Below are positions 8,420-17,296 of a stretch of 39,879 bases of DNA, piece by piece; the stretch's first letter is position 1, and every line of letters starts with the position of its first letter. Origin of the DNA: an uncultured Pelagibacteraceae bacterium (lineage in GTDB: Bacteria > Pseudomonadota > Alphaproteobacteria > Pelagibacterales > Pelagibacteraceae); the NCBI GenBank assembly GCA_902629935.1, contig CACOSU010000010.1, positions 1 to 39,879 of the forward strand, read 5' to 3'. The position numbers and the translations under genes were made by a program. Under the pieces are notes generated by a model that did no database searches, was not told the origin of the DNA, and saw only the letters and a program-made list of their open reading frames with translations.

Positions 8420-9043
8420 ATGGCAAAATACAAACTAACTTGGAAAGACTTAAAAATTGAGGATTTTAAAACGTATTTATTCGCCATGTTTAAGGCGTTT
8501 ATTCCCAAAAAAAAAATAAAAAATTTAGATGAATTGGAACTATTTATCCAAACAAAATCTGCATGGGCCACCCAAGTTACTTTATATAATTATCTAAAAA
8601 CTAGAATGGGAACAAGATACGTCCTTCATTTTGATAATGATGAATTTATGTCATCAGTAAATCTTGCTAAATGGAATATTTATTCAGTTGCATTACAAGA
8701 TTTAACTTTTTTTACTTTTTCATATTTGAAAGTAAATTTTAACTATCAGGATATTCATAAAGCAAATGAAATTTTTAATAAAATTTTAGATGATGAAATT
8801 TCTAATAAGATGCCATTAAATATCATTGATGAAGCTAGGAAAAGTTTTGATGAAAGATTAGAAAAAATAAATTGGGATGGTTATTATCAAGACTTACCTT
8901 TTAATCCTAGCGCTCTCTCTTTATATAAATGGGCTCCAATCGCAGATGAATTAAAAACTTTAGATCGAAAGATCGTTTTAAATTCGATGATTTTAAAATG
9001 GGATGTCGTTAAACAGGAATTTAAAGATTTAATCCAGTTTTAA
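8420..9043 (+). CDS. conserved hypothetical protein, not recognised
   Basis: A 207-aa soluble protein with no family I can name. It is mixed helical, has no signal peptide and no long hydrophobic segment. Aromatic-rich stretches such as [20 protein letters not shown] (49-68) and [16 protein letters not shown] (85-100) look like a folded, conserved core rather than random coding. It lies between the symporter operon and acs, transcribed against both, and its stop overlaps the acs stop by 4 nt. A TATAAT at 8394-8399 could be its -10 box. The position within an acetate module may be incidental. Confidence 0.75.
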   Translation: MAKYKLTWKDLKIEDFKTYLFAMFKAFIPKKKIKNLDELELFIQTKSAWATQVTLYNYLKTRMGTRYVLHFDNDEFMSSVNLAKWNIYSVALQDLTFFTFSYLKVNFNYQDIHKANEIFNKILDDEISNKMPLNIIDEARKSFDERLEKINWDGYYQDLPFNPSALSLYKWAPIADELKTLDRKIVLNSMILKWDVVKQEFKDLIQF

Positions 9044-11136
9044 ATATTTTTTCTATTATCAACTAAATTATCAACTACACTTGGATCTGCTAGAGTAGTC
9101 GTATCTCCTAATTGACCATGCTCATTAGCAGCAATTTTTCTTAGAATTCTTCTCATTATTTTTCCTGATCTTGTTTTAGGAAGACCTGGAGTAAAATGAA
9201 TTAGGTCAGGAGTTGCTAAAGGTCCTATTTGTTTTCTTACCCAAAGTTTAAGATCTCTCTCAAGTTCACCGGTTTCAGTTTCTCCTGCATTAAGTGTTAC
9301 ATAACAGTATAATCCATTACCTTTAATATCGTGTGGGTATCCAACTACAGCTGCTTCAGCAACTTTTGGGTGAGCTACAAAAGCACTTTCAATTTCTGCT
9401 GTTCCTAAATTATGACCTGACACTATAATAACATCATCTACTCTACCAGTTATCCAATAATATCCATCTTTATCCCTTCGACATCCATCGCCTGTAAAAT
9501 ATTTGCCATTAAACTGTGAGAAATATGTATCTATGAATCTTTGATGATCACCATAAACAGTTCTCATTTGTCCAGGCCATGACTGAGATATACAAAGTCT
9601 TCCCTCACCAGCTCCTTTGATCTCTTTTCCGTTTTTATCAACAAGCACTGGCTTAATTCCATAGAAAGGTTTTGTTGCAGAACCTGGTTTAAGGGGGATA
9701 GCACCAGTTTGAGGTGCAATCATTATACCTCCGGTTTCTGTTTGCCACCAAGTATCTACAATTGGGCATTTAGAATTACCTACGGTTTTATAATACCACA
9801 TCCAAGCTTCCGGATTTATTGGTTCTCCTACAGTTCCTAAAAGTTTAAGTGATTTCCTAGAGGTTTTCTTAACTGGTTTATCTCCTTCACGCATTAAAGC
9901 TCTAATTGCAGTTGGGGCTGTATAAAAAGTATTTACTTTATATTTATCAACTATTTGCCACCACCTTGAACTATCAGGATAATTTGGAATCCCTTCAAAC
10001 ATTATAGTTGTTGCACCATTCGAAAGCGGTCCATAAATAATATAACTATGGCCAGTTACCCAACCAATATCAGCAGTACACCAATATATATCTTTTGGTT
10101 TGTAGTTAAAAATATATTGGTGTGTCATTGATGCATAAACCATATAACCACCAGTAGTATGAAGAACCCCTTTAGGCTTACCTGTTGAACCGGAAGTGTA
10201 TAAAATAAACAAAGGATCCTCTGCGTTCATTTCTTCAGGCTCACAATGATTTGGAACGTCTTTAATTAAATCATGAAACCAAACATCTCTGTTTTGATCC
10301 CAGTTGATGTAATTGCCTGTTCGTTTTACAATAATACATTTTTTAACATTAGGGCAACTCATTAAAGCTTCATCAACTGTATATTTCAGTGGAATTGTTT
10401 TTCCACCTCTCACTCCTTCATCTGCAGTAATTATGTATTCAGATTCACAATCATTAACTCTTCCTGAAATGGAGTCTGCCGAAAAACCACCAAAAATAAT
10501 CGAATGAACTGCACCTATTCTCACACAAGCTAACATTAAAACAGCTAACTCTGGTATCATAGTTAAATAAATTGTAACACGATCACCTTTTTTAATTCCT
10601 AATTTTTTTAAACCATTTGCTGCTTTAGAAACTTTTTGGTGAAGCTGTTTATAAGAAATTTTCTGACTATCTTTTGGATCATCTCCTACCCAAATAATAG
10701 CAGTTTTATCTTTTTTATCTTTTAAATGTCTATCTATGCAATTAGCTGAAGCATTTAATGTACCATCTTCAAACCATTTAATTTTTACTTCTTTAGTACT
10801 GTATTTTACATCTTTAATTTTTTTATAAGGTTTTATCCAAGTAATTCTTTTTCCCTCTTTTCTCCAAAATTCATCGTTACTTTTTATAGATTGAGAATAT
10901 TTTTGTTGATACTTACTTTTATTTGCTAAGCTACTTTTGATCCATTCTGGTTTTGTTTTAATAACAACTTCAGGGGGTGTATTTCCGTTTTCTTTTTTTG
11001 GCTTAATTCTTTTTTTTATTTTTCTGGAATTTTTTTTTCTAACTTTAGACCTTCTCTTCACCTTTTTTGAGGTTTTTTTTCTGATTTTAGACCTTTTTTT
11101 TCTTGCCTTGCTTTTCTTTTTCTTTTTTTTTGGCAT
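9040..11136 (-). CDS. acs: acetyl-CoA synthetase with Lys/Arg-rich N-terminal tail
   Basis: Activates acetate to acetyl-CoA via acetyl-AMP. The ANL-superfamily core is unmistakable: the P-loop-like [15 protein letters not shown], the [10 protein letters not shown] block, [21 protein letters not shown], and the C-terminal [11 protein letters not shown] with the acetylatable catalytic Lys. Normal Acs similarity begins near residue 58 ([12 protein letters not shown]...). Before it lies an extra basic tail in which 32 of the first 48 residues are Lys or Arg, including a 14-residue tandem repeat (residues 15-28 and 29-42). No in-frame Met follows until the core near residue 190, and the tail is uninterrupted, so this start is kept. 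Probably cytoplasmic. The symporter at 6.2-8.3 kb may supply acetate. Confidence 0.95.
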   Translation of the reverse strand: MPKKKKKKSKARKKRSKIRKKTSKKVKRRSKVRKKNSRKIKKRIKPKKENGNTPPEVVIKTKPEWIKSSLANKSKYQQKYSQSIKSNDEFWRKEGKRITWIKPYKKIKDVKYSTKEVKIKWFEDGTLNASANCIDRHLKDKKDKTAIIWVGDDPKDSQKISYKQLHQKVSKAANGLKKLGIKKGDRVTIYLTMIPELAVLMLACVRIGAVHSIIFGGFSADSISGRVNDCESEYIITADEGVRGGKTIPLKYTVDEALMSCPNVKKCIIVKRTGNYINWDQNRDVWFHDLIKDVPNHCEPEEMNAEDPLFILYTSGSTGKPKGVLHTTGGYMVYASMTHQYIFNYKPKDIYWCTADIGWVTGHSYIIYGPLSNGATTIMFEGIPNYPDSSRWWQIVDKYKVNTFYTAPTAIRALMREGDKPVKKTSRKSLKLLGTVGEPINPEAWMWYYKTVGNSKCPIVDTWWQTETGGIMIAPQTGAIPLKPGSATKPFYGIKPVLVDKNGKEIKGAGEGRLCISQSWPGQMRTVYGDHQRFIDTYFSQFNGKYFTGDGCRRDKDGYYWITGRVDDVIIVSGHNLGTAEIESAFVAHPKVAEAAVVGYPHDIKGNGLYCYVTLNAGETETGELERDLKLWVRKQIGPLATPDLIHFTPGLPKTRSGKIMRRILRKIAANEHGQLGDTTTLADPSVVDNLVDNRKNI
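11011..11094 (-). repeat. 42-bp tandem repeat coding the basic Acs tail
   Basis: Two adjacent 42-bp units (11053-11094 and 11011-11052) encode [14 protein letters not shown] and [14 protein letters not shown]. Every position is identical or conservatively changed except T/N. The bases are diverged enough that this is not a very recent duplication, yet the protein pattern is retained. Confidence 0.8.
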
Positions 11137-11151
11137 AGGATAATTTTTTTT

Positions 11152-11565
11152 TTAAATTCTACTCATGTTATTTATAATTTTCCAGCTTTTATAATCAACA
11201 GGCATTACAGAAAGTCTGCTTTGCTTTATGAGAGCTAATTGGCTTAAATCCTTATTTTTTTTGATATTTTCTAGCGCTACTGGCTTTAAAAATTTACTTT
11301 TAAATTGAACAGTTACAGCTACAAACTTTCCTGTTTTGTCTGTTTTATCTAGATAAGATTCTTTTATAACTTTTACTATTCCAACCACCTCTTTTCCAAT
11401 GTTTGAATGATAAAAAAAACAAAGATCGCCTTTTTTCATACTCTTTAAATTTTTGGCTGCTTGATAATTTCTAACACCATCCCAAGGTGCACCTCTAACT
11501 CCAGCTTTTTTTTGCTGATCAATTGACCAAACATCAGGTTCAGATTTAAGTAACCAGTAATTCAT
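11152..11565 (-). CDS. EVE domain-containing protein
   Basis: A 137-aa single-domain EVE (PUA-like) protein, related to human THYN1. The diagnostic N-terminus MNYWLLKSEPDVWSID is followed by WDGVRNYQAAKNLKSMKKGDLCFFYHSN (29-56) and the IVKVIKESYLD strand. EVE domains bind modified bases in DNA or RNA; the cellular role in bacteria is mostly unknown. In many alphaproteobacteria an EVE gene lies close to tsaD; here about 1.9 kb of sugar-modifying genes separates them. It ends 15 nt from the acs start on the same strand, so the two may be cotranscribed. Confidence 0.92.
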   Translation of the reverse strand: MNYWLLKSEPDVWSIDQQKKAGVRGAPWDGVRNYQAAKNLKSMKKGDLCFFYHSNIGKEVVGIVKVIKESYLDKTDKTGKFVAVTVQFKSKFLKPVALENIKKNKDLSQLALIKQSRLSVMPVDYKSWKIINNMSRI

Positions 11566-11723
11566 TTAATTATTTTTTAAGTATTCACCTTTTTTTTGGT
11601 TTGTCTTTATTTTGTTATACTTTATTTTATAAAACACTCATCACACAAAGTACAACACATTTGCTGATTATAATTAGCTTTAGATTGAATTGATTTAAGA
11701 AGTAATATAGTTTTTAATTAAAA

Positions 11724-12476
11724 ATGAGTGAACTACTTCAATTAAAAGGAACATTTTCCTATGACGAATATAAGTTGATTCTTGAAGCGCTTAAAAGAAA
11801 AAAAACAACTTTTGATGATGCTTTAAAAGGGGAATTTATTATATTACGTCATGATGTAGAATTTAATATTGATAGAGCTCAAAAAATGGGAGCTATAGAC
11901 AAAGAGTATGGCATCAAATCAACTTTCTTTTTTCAAGTAATTTCATCAGCTTATAATCCTTTTTCAGTCAAAAATAAGGCTAAAATTTTAAGCTTGATAG
12001 AGATGGGCCATTCTGTAGGTTTACATTTTTATATCTCACATGTTCCAACAAATAATTTTGAAAAGTTAGAATATGAATTTACACAACAAAAAAAAATGTT
12101 TGAATCAGGATTAGAATTACCTTGCAAAATTTTTAGCTTTCATCGTCCACCACCTTGGGTTCTTGAAATTCGGAAAGATTATCTTTTTGGTGCTTTAAAT
12201 GCATATGGACCATCTTTTTTTGAGTATACGCCAACTCCTAAGACAATAAAATATATATCAGATTCAAATCATAAGTGGAGATATGGTCACCCATTAGATA
12301 ATTTAGAATTTTCTAAGATGCAGATTCTAGCCCATCCGGATGAATGGTCGAAAGAAAAAAATTTAACAGAATTAGAATTTCTTAAATCTCTAGTGGATGA
12401 AAGTCGAAGAGATTATATTTCCACGGTTGACGAAGAATTAAAAAGCTTTGCACCATACAGAGATAAGATTTTATGA
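11724..12476 (+). CDS. polysaccharide deacetylase-like (divergent NodB fold) protein
   Basis: A 250-aa protein with motifs of the divergent polysaccharide-deacetylase group found in O-antigen and surface-sugar clusters: FIILRHDVEFNIDRA (39-52; HDV(D/E) metal motif), STFFFQV (66-72), MGHSVGLHFY (94-103), FSFHRPPP (137-144) and LAHPDEW (202-208). The conserved His and Asp residues suggest a metal hydrolase acting on an N-acetyl or N-acyl sugar. The usual second Asp of HDVD is Glu here. It overlaps the next gene (formyltransferase) by 4 nt (ATGA), so the pair is an operon, probably modifying a nucleotide-linked amino sugar. The substrate is unknown. Confidence 0.75.
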   Translation: MSELLQLKGTFSYDEYKLILEALKRKKTTFDDALKGEFIILRHDVEFNIDRAQKMGAIDKEYGIKSTFFFQVISSAYNPFSVKNKAKILSLIEMGHSVGLHFYISHVPTNNFEKLEYEFTQQKKMFESGLELPCKIFSFHRPPPWVLEIRKDYLFGALNAYGPSFFEYTPTPKTIKYISDSNHKWRYGHPLDNLEFSKMQILAHPDEWSKEKNLTELEFLKSLVDESRRDYISTVDEELKSFAPYRDKIL

Positions 12477-13069
12477 AAATTTGTGTATTTGGTTCCAAGA
12501 ATTCTACATTAAAATTGCTAAACCATCTTACCAAAAATAAAATAAATATTGATACATTAGTGGTACTTGATCCTCGCAAATTAGGTTCAGTTCATATTTC
12601 TGGCCATGATAGTAAAATTACTTCAAAAGCTGAAGATTTAGGGATTAATTGTTTTTTGGCCCAAACATATTCATTAAAATCAGGTGCAGATAAAAATTTT
12701 TTTAAAACAAAGTCTTTTGATTTAGGTCTATGTACAAGTTGGCAAAGAATAATCCCAAAAGATGTATTAAGCTGCTTTCGTTTTGGGGTATTTGGTTGGC
12801 ATGGATCAGGATATGAGTTTCCAAATGGAAGAGGAAGATCCCCTATTAATTGGAGCATCAGACTTGGTTTAGATTTGATTTTCCATAATTGTTTCAGATA
12901 CAGTGAGGGTGTTGATGAAGGTGATATTTATGAAACTAGAAAACTAACAATTAAAAAAAATGATTACATAGATGATGTTCAAGAAAAAGCTATTGAACAC
13001 ATATGTGATTCAGCAATTAGATTGATATCTGATATTCGTGATAAAAACTTAAACTTTCAAAACAAATAA
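12473..13069 (+). CDS. formyltransferase family protein, catalytic part (gene frameshifted)
   Basis: Carries the catalytic Rossmann domain of the methionyl-tRNA / sugar formyltransferase family. Key blocks are KICVFGSKNSTLKLLN at the start, GVFGWHGSGYEFPNGRGRSPINW (about 112-135; matching the family pattern N-x-H-x-S...GRSPI) and EGVDEGDIYETRKLTI (about 148-163; matching D-x-G-x-D-x-GDI). It uses 10-formyl-THF. A sugar amine is the likelier acceptor than Met-tRNA, given the deacetylase partner. The frame ends after 198 aa, whereas relatives run to about 300. The missing C-terminal domain is found in another frame immediately downstream (13138-13413), so this looks like a broken gene or one needing frameshifting. 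Confidence 0.75.
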   Translation: MKICVFGSKNSTLKLLNHLTKNKINIDTLVVLDPRKLGSVHISGHDSKITSKAEDLGINCFLAQTYSLKSGADKNFFKTKSFDLGLCTSWQRIIPKDVLSCFRFGVFGWHGSGYEFPNGRGRSPINWSIRLGLDLIFHNCFRYSEGVDEGDIYETRKLTIKKNDYIDDVQEKAIEHICDSAIRLISDIRDKNLNFQNK

Positions 13070-13137
13070 AGAATCCATTTATATCTTTTCCTGCACTTAA
13101 TGAAAAATCTGGTAAACTTTATCCAAGCCATCTAAAC

Positions 13138-13413
13138 GTGACTAGTGCAAGAAATATAGTACGATCGTGCTCGCACCCTTTTCCCGGTGCGTATATCACT
13201 TTGTCAGAGTATGATGTTATAATTCGGATTTGGAGAGCGGACATTATGTCAATCATACCAGAAGAAATTCAGATTGAAAAAGGATGTATATATTTTTCCG
13301 ATAAAGAGGTGTTCGTTGGTTTTTTTGATGGAGTATTGAAGTTGACGGATTATGAAATTGAGTTAGAAAAAAAATACAAACTCCCTAAAAACATAAACTT
13401 ACGATGTAATTGA
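13138..13413 (+). pseudogene. formyltransferase C-terminal domain, out of frame with the catalytic part
   Basis: The frame is open from 13045. A GTG at 13138 could start a 91-aa product, but the similarity begins upstream (LNEKSGKLYPSHLNV). The sequence SARNIVRSCSHPFPGAYITL, then VIIRIWRAD and VFVGFFDGVLKLTDYEIE, matches the Fmt C-terminal domain pattern (IRA-x-x-x-PYPGA..., I-x-x-A, DG-x-L-x-L). It continues the 12473-13069 gene after a shift equal to loss of one base somewhere in 13043-13069, a stretch with A runs. Read together they give roughly 310 aa, the usual formyltransferase length. Sequence error, real pseudogene or recoding are all possible. Confidence 0.7.
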
Positions 13414-13432
13414 TAATTTAAAATTTCAATAT

Positions 13433-13449
13433 TTTTTACTTTGTAAAAA
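13433..13449. terminator. weak AT-rich hairpin between convergent genes
   Basis: A 7-bp inverted repeat, TTTTTAC (13433-13439) and GTAAAAA (13443-13449) with a 3-nt loop, lies between the formyltransferase remnant and the convergent tsaD end. It has T-rich flanks on both strands, so it could act as a bidirectional terminator, but the stem has only one G-C pair. Confidence 0.3.
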
Positions 13450-13461
13450 TATAAATAATTT

Positions 13462-14535
13462 TTAAATTTTTACACCTGCTCCTTTCAAAAAAGCAGCAAA
13501 TTCATCTAATTGCCATCTAGGCTTTGGGGAAAAATCTAAATTGTTAAATTGTTTTTTTTTAAATTTTTCTAAACCTACCATTGCAATCATTGCTGCGTTA
13601 TCTCCACAGAATTCAATGGGTGGAAAAATACTTTTATAATTATTTTCCCCACATAGGTTAATCAACATAGACCTAATTTTTTTATTTGCCGCAACACCTC
13701 CAGCAACAACAAAAATTTTTTCATTTAATTCATTTATTTTTTCAAATTCAGTAAAGGCAATTTTCGTTTTTTTATATAAAATTTCCTCAATTGTTTTTTG
13801 AAAAGATGCTGCAAGATCATATCTATCCTGTTCTGATTTAATTGTTTTGCTTATCTTCAACGCGGCAGTTTTTAGACCTGCAAAAGAAAGATTACATCCT
13901 CCTTTATTAAAAATTGGTTTCGGTAAGTCGTATTTTTCAGGATCGCCTTTTTGAGCTAAAATTTCTATTTGAGGACCACCTGGAAATTCTATCCCCAAAA
14001 GTTTTGCAGTTTTGTCAAATGCTTCACCTAAAGCATCATCGATAGTTGTTCCTAATCTTTTATATCTACCAAGATTTTGCACATTTAAATATTGTGAGTG
14101 CCCACCGGAAATTAAAAGAAGTAAATATGGATAATTTAGATTTGTATTTAGTTTTGGGCTTAAGGCATGCCCTTCCAAGTGATTAACAGCGATGAAAGGT
14201 TTATTCATTGCTGTTGCGAAAGCTTTCCCAAAACTTAAACCAACAGATAGACATACAATTAATCCAGGACCAGCGGTAGAGGCAACCGCATCTATCTCTT
14301 CAATTTTTCTACCACTTTCATTAATAGCTTTTTTGACAATCCAATCGATTTTTTCAATGTGCGAACGGGCTGCTAGCTCAGGAACCACTCCACCAAACTC
14401 TTTATGAACTTCTACTTGACTTGAAACAATGTTGGATAAAACTACTGGGAATCCTTCTTCATTTTCAGTTATTAAAGACGCTGCAGTTTCATCACAACTA
14501 GTCTCTATTCCAAGAATTAGGGGTTTTTTGATCAT
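13462..14535 (-). CDS. tsaD: tRNA N6-adenosine threonylcarbamoyltransferase
   Basis: Transfers the threonylcarbamoyl group to A37 of ANN-decoding tRNAs as part of the TsaBDE complex (t6A). It is an ASKHA-fold protein of 357 aa, normal length. The nucleotide motif GIETSCDETAAS is at residues 9-20, the metal-binding HLEGH at 119-123 (H119, H123), LISGGHSQYL at 141-150, FDKTAKLLG, FAGLKTA and the C-terminal GDNAAMIA block with its metal Asp. It is divergent from hemC with a 54-nt shared upstream region, an arrangement common in alphaproteobacteria. Confidence 0.98.
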   Translation of the reverse strand: MIKKPLILGIETSCDETAASLITENEEGFPVVLSNIVSSQVEVHKEFGGVVPELAARSHIEKIDWIVKKAINESGRKIEEIDAVASTAGPGLIVCLSVGLSFGKAFATAMNKPFIAVNHLEGHALSPKLNTNLNYPYLLLLISGGHSQYLNVQNLGRYKRLGTTIDDALGEAFDKTAKLLGIEFPGGPQIEILAQKGDPEKYDLPKPIFNKGGCNLSFAGLKTAALKISKTIKSEQDRYDLAASFQKTIEEILYKKTKIAFTEFEKINELNEKIFVVAGGVAANKKIRSMLINLCGENNYKSIFPPIEFCGDNAAMIAMVGLEKFKKKQFNNLDFSPKPRWQLDEFAAFLKGAGVKI

Positions 14536-14589
14536 TCAAATAGTTTTTAATAATTGTACAATCTTTATACAAGTAAGAAATAAATTTTT

Positions 14590-15507
14590 ATGATAAAAAA
14601 AATAGTAATTGGATCAAGAGGTAGCAAGCTTGCCTTACTTTATGCCCAACAAGCTAAAGATAAAATTATTGAAAATACAGGTCTATCCGATGAGGATATT
14701 TTAATTAAATCAATTACAACCAAAGGTGATGAAGTACAGGATACAAGATTATCTGAGCTTGGTGGCAAAGGTTTGTTTTCAAGTAATATTGAAAAAGAAC
14801 TTCAGTTAAAAAATATTGATATTGCAGTCCATGCACTGAAAGATATGCCTGCTAATGAGACAGAAGGATTAAGGACAGATTCTTTTCTTAAAAGAAATGA
14901 CCCTAGAGAGATTTTAATTACAAAGAACAAAAAAAAACTTAAAGACTTAGATCAAAAGTCAATTGTTGGTACCTCATCATACAGAAGAGAATTTCAGATA
15001 AAAAAAATTAGACAAGATTTGAACTGTAAACTAATTAGAGGAAATGTAGATACTAGAATTAGAAAATTGAATGAAGGAATGTATGATGCAATTATTTTGT
15101 CTTACGCTGGTATCAAATTTTTAAAATTTGAAAATGAAATCTCAGAAATTTTTTCAGCTGAAGAAATAATTCCTAGTGCAGGACAAGGCGTAATTGCTCT
15201 TCAGTGCAGGGAGAATGATGATGAGACAATTTCAGTTTTAAACAAAATTAATCATGAGGAAACACATAAAAGAGCTCACCTTGAGAGAAATATTTTAAAA
15301 GTTTTAGATGGAGATTGTGAAACAGCAATTGGTGCTCATTCAGTGGTTGATGGAGATAAGATTACAGTGGAGGCTGAACTTTTTTCTTTAGATGGTAAAC
15401 AAAGGTTTTATGAAAAAAAAGTTGGTAATTTGAATGAGTTTAAAGAAATTGGCAAAGAGATTGGAATACTTTTAAAAACAAAATCAAAAAATTCATATAA
15501 AAGATAA
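14590..15507 (+). CDS. hemC: porphobilinogen deaminase (hydroxymethylbilane synthase)
   Basis: Polymerises four porphobilinogens to hydroxymethylbilane in haem synthesis. Visible features are GSRGSKLALLYAQ (8-20), HALKDMP (81-87) with the catalytic Asp, RRGN-type substrate arginines (SYRREFQ and LIRGNVDTRIRKL) and the dipyrromethane-cofactor Cys243 in LDGDCETAIGAH. At 305 aa it is full length. It heads a tight rightward run: hemD starts one base after its stop. Confidence 0.97.
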   Translation: MIKKIVIGSRGSKLALLYAQQAKDKIIENTGLSDEDILIKSITTKGDEVQDTRLSELGGKGLFSSNIEKELQLKNIDIAVHALKDMPANETEGLRTDSFLKRNDPREILITKNKKKLKDLDQKSIVGTSSYRREFQIKKIRQDLNCKLIRGNVDTRIRKLNEGMYDAIILSYAGIKFLKFENEISEIFSAEEIIPSAGQGVIALQCRENDDETISVLNKINHEETHKRAHLERNILKVLDGDCETAIGAHSVVDGDKITVEAELFSLDGKQRFYEKKVGNLNEFKEIGKEIGILLKTKSKNSYKR

Positions 15508-15508
15508 T

Positions 15509-16207
15509 ATGCATATTTTGTTAACTAGACCACTGGAGGATTGTTCTGAAATGATATTAAAATTTCAATCATTAGGACATCAAGTTTCTCATCTTCCATT
15601 AATAAGAATTGAAAAGGTTAATTATGAAGAAATTAACTTTTCTGAATATGGTGGAATTGTTTTTACTAGTGCAAATGCAGTAAAATTTTTAAACATAGTA
15701 AAATTAGATAAAAATATTAAATGTTTTTGTGTTGGAAATTCTACAGAAAACAAAGCAAGAAGTGTTGGTTTACAAAATACAATTGCGGCTGAAGGAAATG
15801 TTACAAACTTAAAGGAGTTAATTATACAAAGTTATGAGACCAAAAATAAAGAATTACTTTATGTTAGTGGTGAAACAATATCGGTTGATTTAGATCAACA
15901 GTTATTAAGCGAAGGTTTTAAGGTAAAAAGAATTATTAATTACAGAGTAGATCATAATCAAAAATTTGATGAGAAATTTGTTAATGAATTAAAATTAAAT
16001 GTGCCTGATATGGTCTATATTTACTCTCAAAATAGTGCGTCAAGTTTCTTAAATTTCATAAAGATTTACCAAACCGAAAATTTATGGATGAATACAAATT
16101 TGATGTGTATAGGCGAAAAAACCTCGTCAATATTGAACGAAATCAAATGGAAAAAGATTTTTCTTTTTAATCCTGGAGAAGAAGAGTTTTTGTTATATAA
16201 AATTTAA
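15509..16207 (+). CDS. hemD: uroporphyrinogen-III synthase
   Basis: Cyclises hydroxymethylbilane to uroporphyrinogen III. The family is poorly conserved in sequence, but the N-terminal LLTRPLEDCSEMILKFQSLGHQVSHLPLI, the GIVFTSANAVKF block (about 49-60) and YIYSQNSASSFLNF (about 171-184) are typical. The 232-aa length is normal. Position directly after hemC with a one-base gap strongly supports the call. Confidence 0.93.
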   Translation: MHILLTRPLEDCSEMILKFQSLGHQVSHLPLIRIEKVNYEEINFSEYGGIVFTSANAVKFLNIVKLDKNIKCFCVGNSTENKARSVGLQNTIAAEGNVTNLKELIIQSYETKNKELLYVSGETISVDLDQQLLSEGFKVKRIINYRVDHNQKFDEKFVNELKLNVPDMVYIYSQNSASSFLNFIKIYQTENLWMNTNLMCIGEKTSSILNEIKWKKIFLFNPGEEEFLLYKI

Positions 16208-16210
16208 AAA

Positions 16211-17296
16211 ATGGAATTAATTAATAATTTTTCTGAGATATTTTTATCAGTATGGAATAAAGGAATTCTTGGTGTTGATATTTTTCAAATATTAATTGGT
16301 ATTGGAATATTTCTACTATTTCTTATCTTTAGAGGTCTAATAAGCAAATTAGTTATTAAAAAATTAGAAATTATTTCAAAAAGAACAACAAATAAATTAG
16401 ATGATACTTTTGTTCAATCACTTGTAGGCCCAGCAAGATTTTTACCAATTGTATTAGGATTTTTTATTGCAAGTTACTACATGACTTTCTCAATAGAAGG
16501 AAGAGAAGTGGTAGATACAATTAATAGAACTCTGATTACTATTTTAATTTTTTGGATAATTCATCAAATCATAGAACCTATCTCATATATACTTAGTGGT
16601 TTAGATAAATTATTAACAAGAGAACTTATTGGTTGGATAATTAAGTCATTAAAAATTTTAATTTTTATTTTAGGTTTAGCTGCAGTTTTAGAATTATGGG
16701 GAATTAAAATAGGACCAATTATTGCAGGTCTTGGACTGTTTGGAGTTGCTGTAGCGTTAGGGGCACAAGATTTATTTAAAAATTTAATTTCAGGAATTTT
16801 AGTTTTAGTTGAAAAGAGATTTAAAATTGGAGACTGGATAGCTGTAGAGGGTATTATTGAAGGTGTAGTAGAAAAGATTGGATTTAGATCAACAACAATT
16901 AGAAAGTTTGACAAATCTCTAGCTATTATTCCAAATTTTCAATTTGCAGAAAATGCAGTTGTAAATGTAAGCGAAACTTCAAACTGGTTAATTAGTTGGA
17001 TTATTACACTTCAATATGACACTACAGTAGAACAGTTAAAAATAATTAGAGATGAAATCGAAAATCATATTAATTCAAGCGAAGATTATAACACTTCAAT
17101 TGGAGTTGCAGTAAGAGTTGATAAATTTTCTGATAGTTCAATAGATATGTATGTAAGATGTTTTACAAAAACGGGAAGTTGGAATAATTGGCTTGATGTA
17201 AAGGAAAGATTGGCAATCGCGATTAAAGAAATTGTAGAAAAAAATAATGCCTCATTCGCGTTTCCAAGTCAGTCGATTTACGTTGAGAAAAAATGA
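16211..17296 (+). CDS. MscS-family mechanosensitive ion channel
   Basis: A 361-aa small-conductance mechanosensitive channel. About five hydrophobic segments precede the pore helix and beta domain. The TM3-like segment AGLGLFGVAVALGAQDLFKNLISG (about 173-196) is followed by the hallmark FKIGDWIAVEGIIEGVVEKIGFRSTTIRKFDKSLAIIPN stretch of the MscS beta domain. It probably releases osmolytes on hypo-osmotic shock across the inner membrane. It starts 3 nt after hemD and overlaps the YggT gene by 4 nt (ATGA), so it is cotranscribed. The extra N-terminal membrane segments compared with E. coli MscS are common in the family. Confidence 0.93.
   Translation: MELINNFSEIFLSVWNKGILGVDIFQILIGIGIFLLFLIFRGLISKLVIKKLEIISKRTTNKLDDTFVQSLVGPARFLPIVLGFFIASYYMTFSIEGREVVDTINRTLITILIFWIIHQIIEPISYILSGLDKLLTRELIGWIIKSLKILIFILGLAAVLELWGIKIGPIIAGLGLFGVAVALGAQDLFKNLISGILVLVEKRFKIGDWIAVEGIIEGVVEKIGFRSTTIRKFDKSLAIIPNFQFAENAVVNVSETSNWLISWIITLQYDTTVEQLKIIRDEIENHINSSEDYNTSIGVAVRVDKFSDSSIDMYVRCFTKTGSWNNWLDVKERLAIAIKEIVEKNNASFAFPSQSIYVEKK

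Noticed and set aside
10937..11143. Plus-strand frame coding a 68-aa Phe/Leu-rich apparent membrane protein
   Set aside because: It is the complement of the Lys/Arg-rich Acs tail (AAA codons read as TTT on the other strand), with no start signal; a shadow of acs.
13043..13056. Programmed -1 frameshift site in the formyltransferase
   Set aside because: The nearby heptamers (T AAA AAC and C TTA AAC) do not meet the X XXY YYZ rule, and no clear downstream pseudoknot is visible, so directed recoding is not supported.
16564..16914. Minus-strand 116-aa frame within the MscS gene
   Set aside because: Antisense to a well-conserved channel domain with Pro/Asn/Ile-rich low-complexity composition; a shadow.
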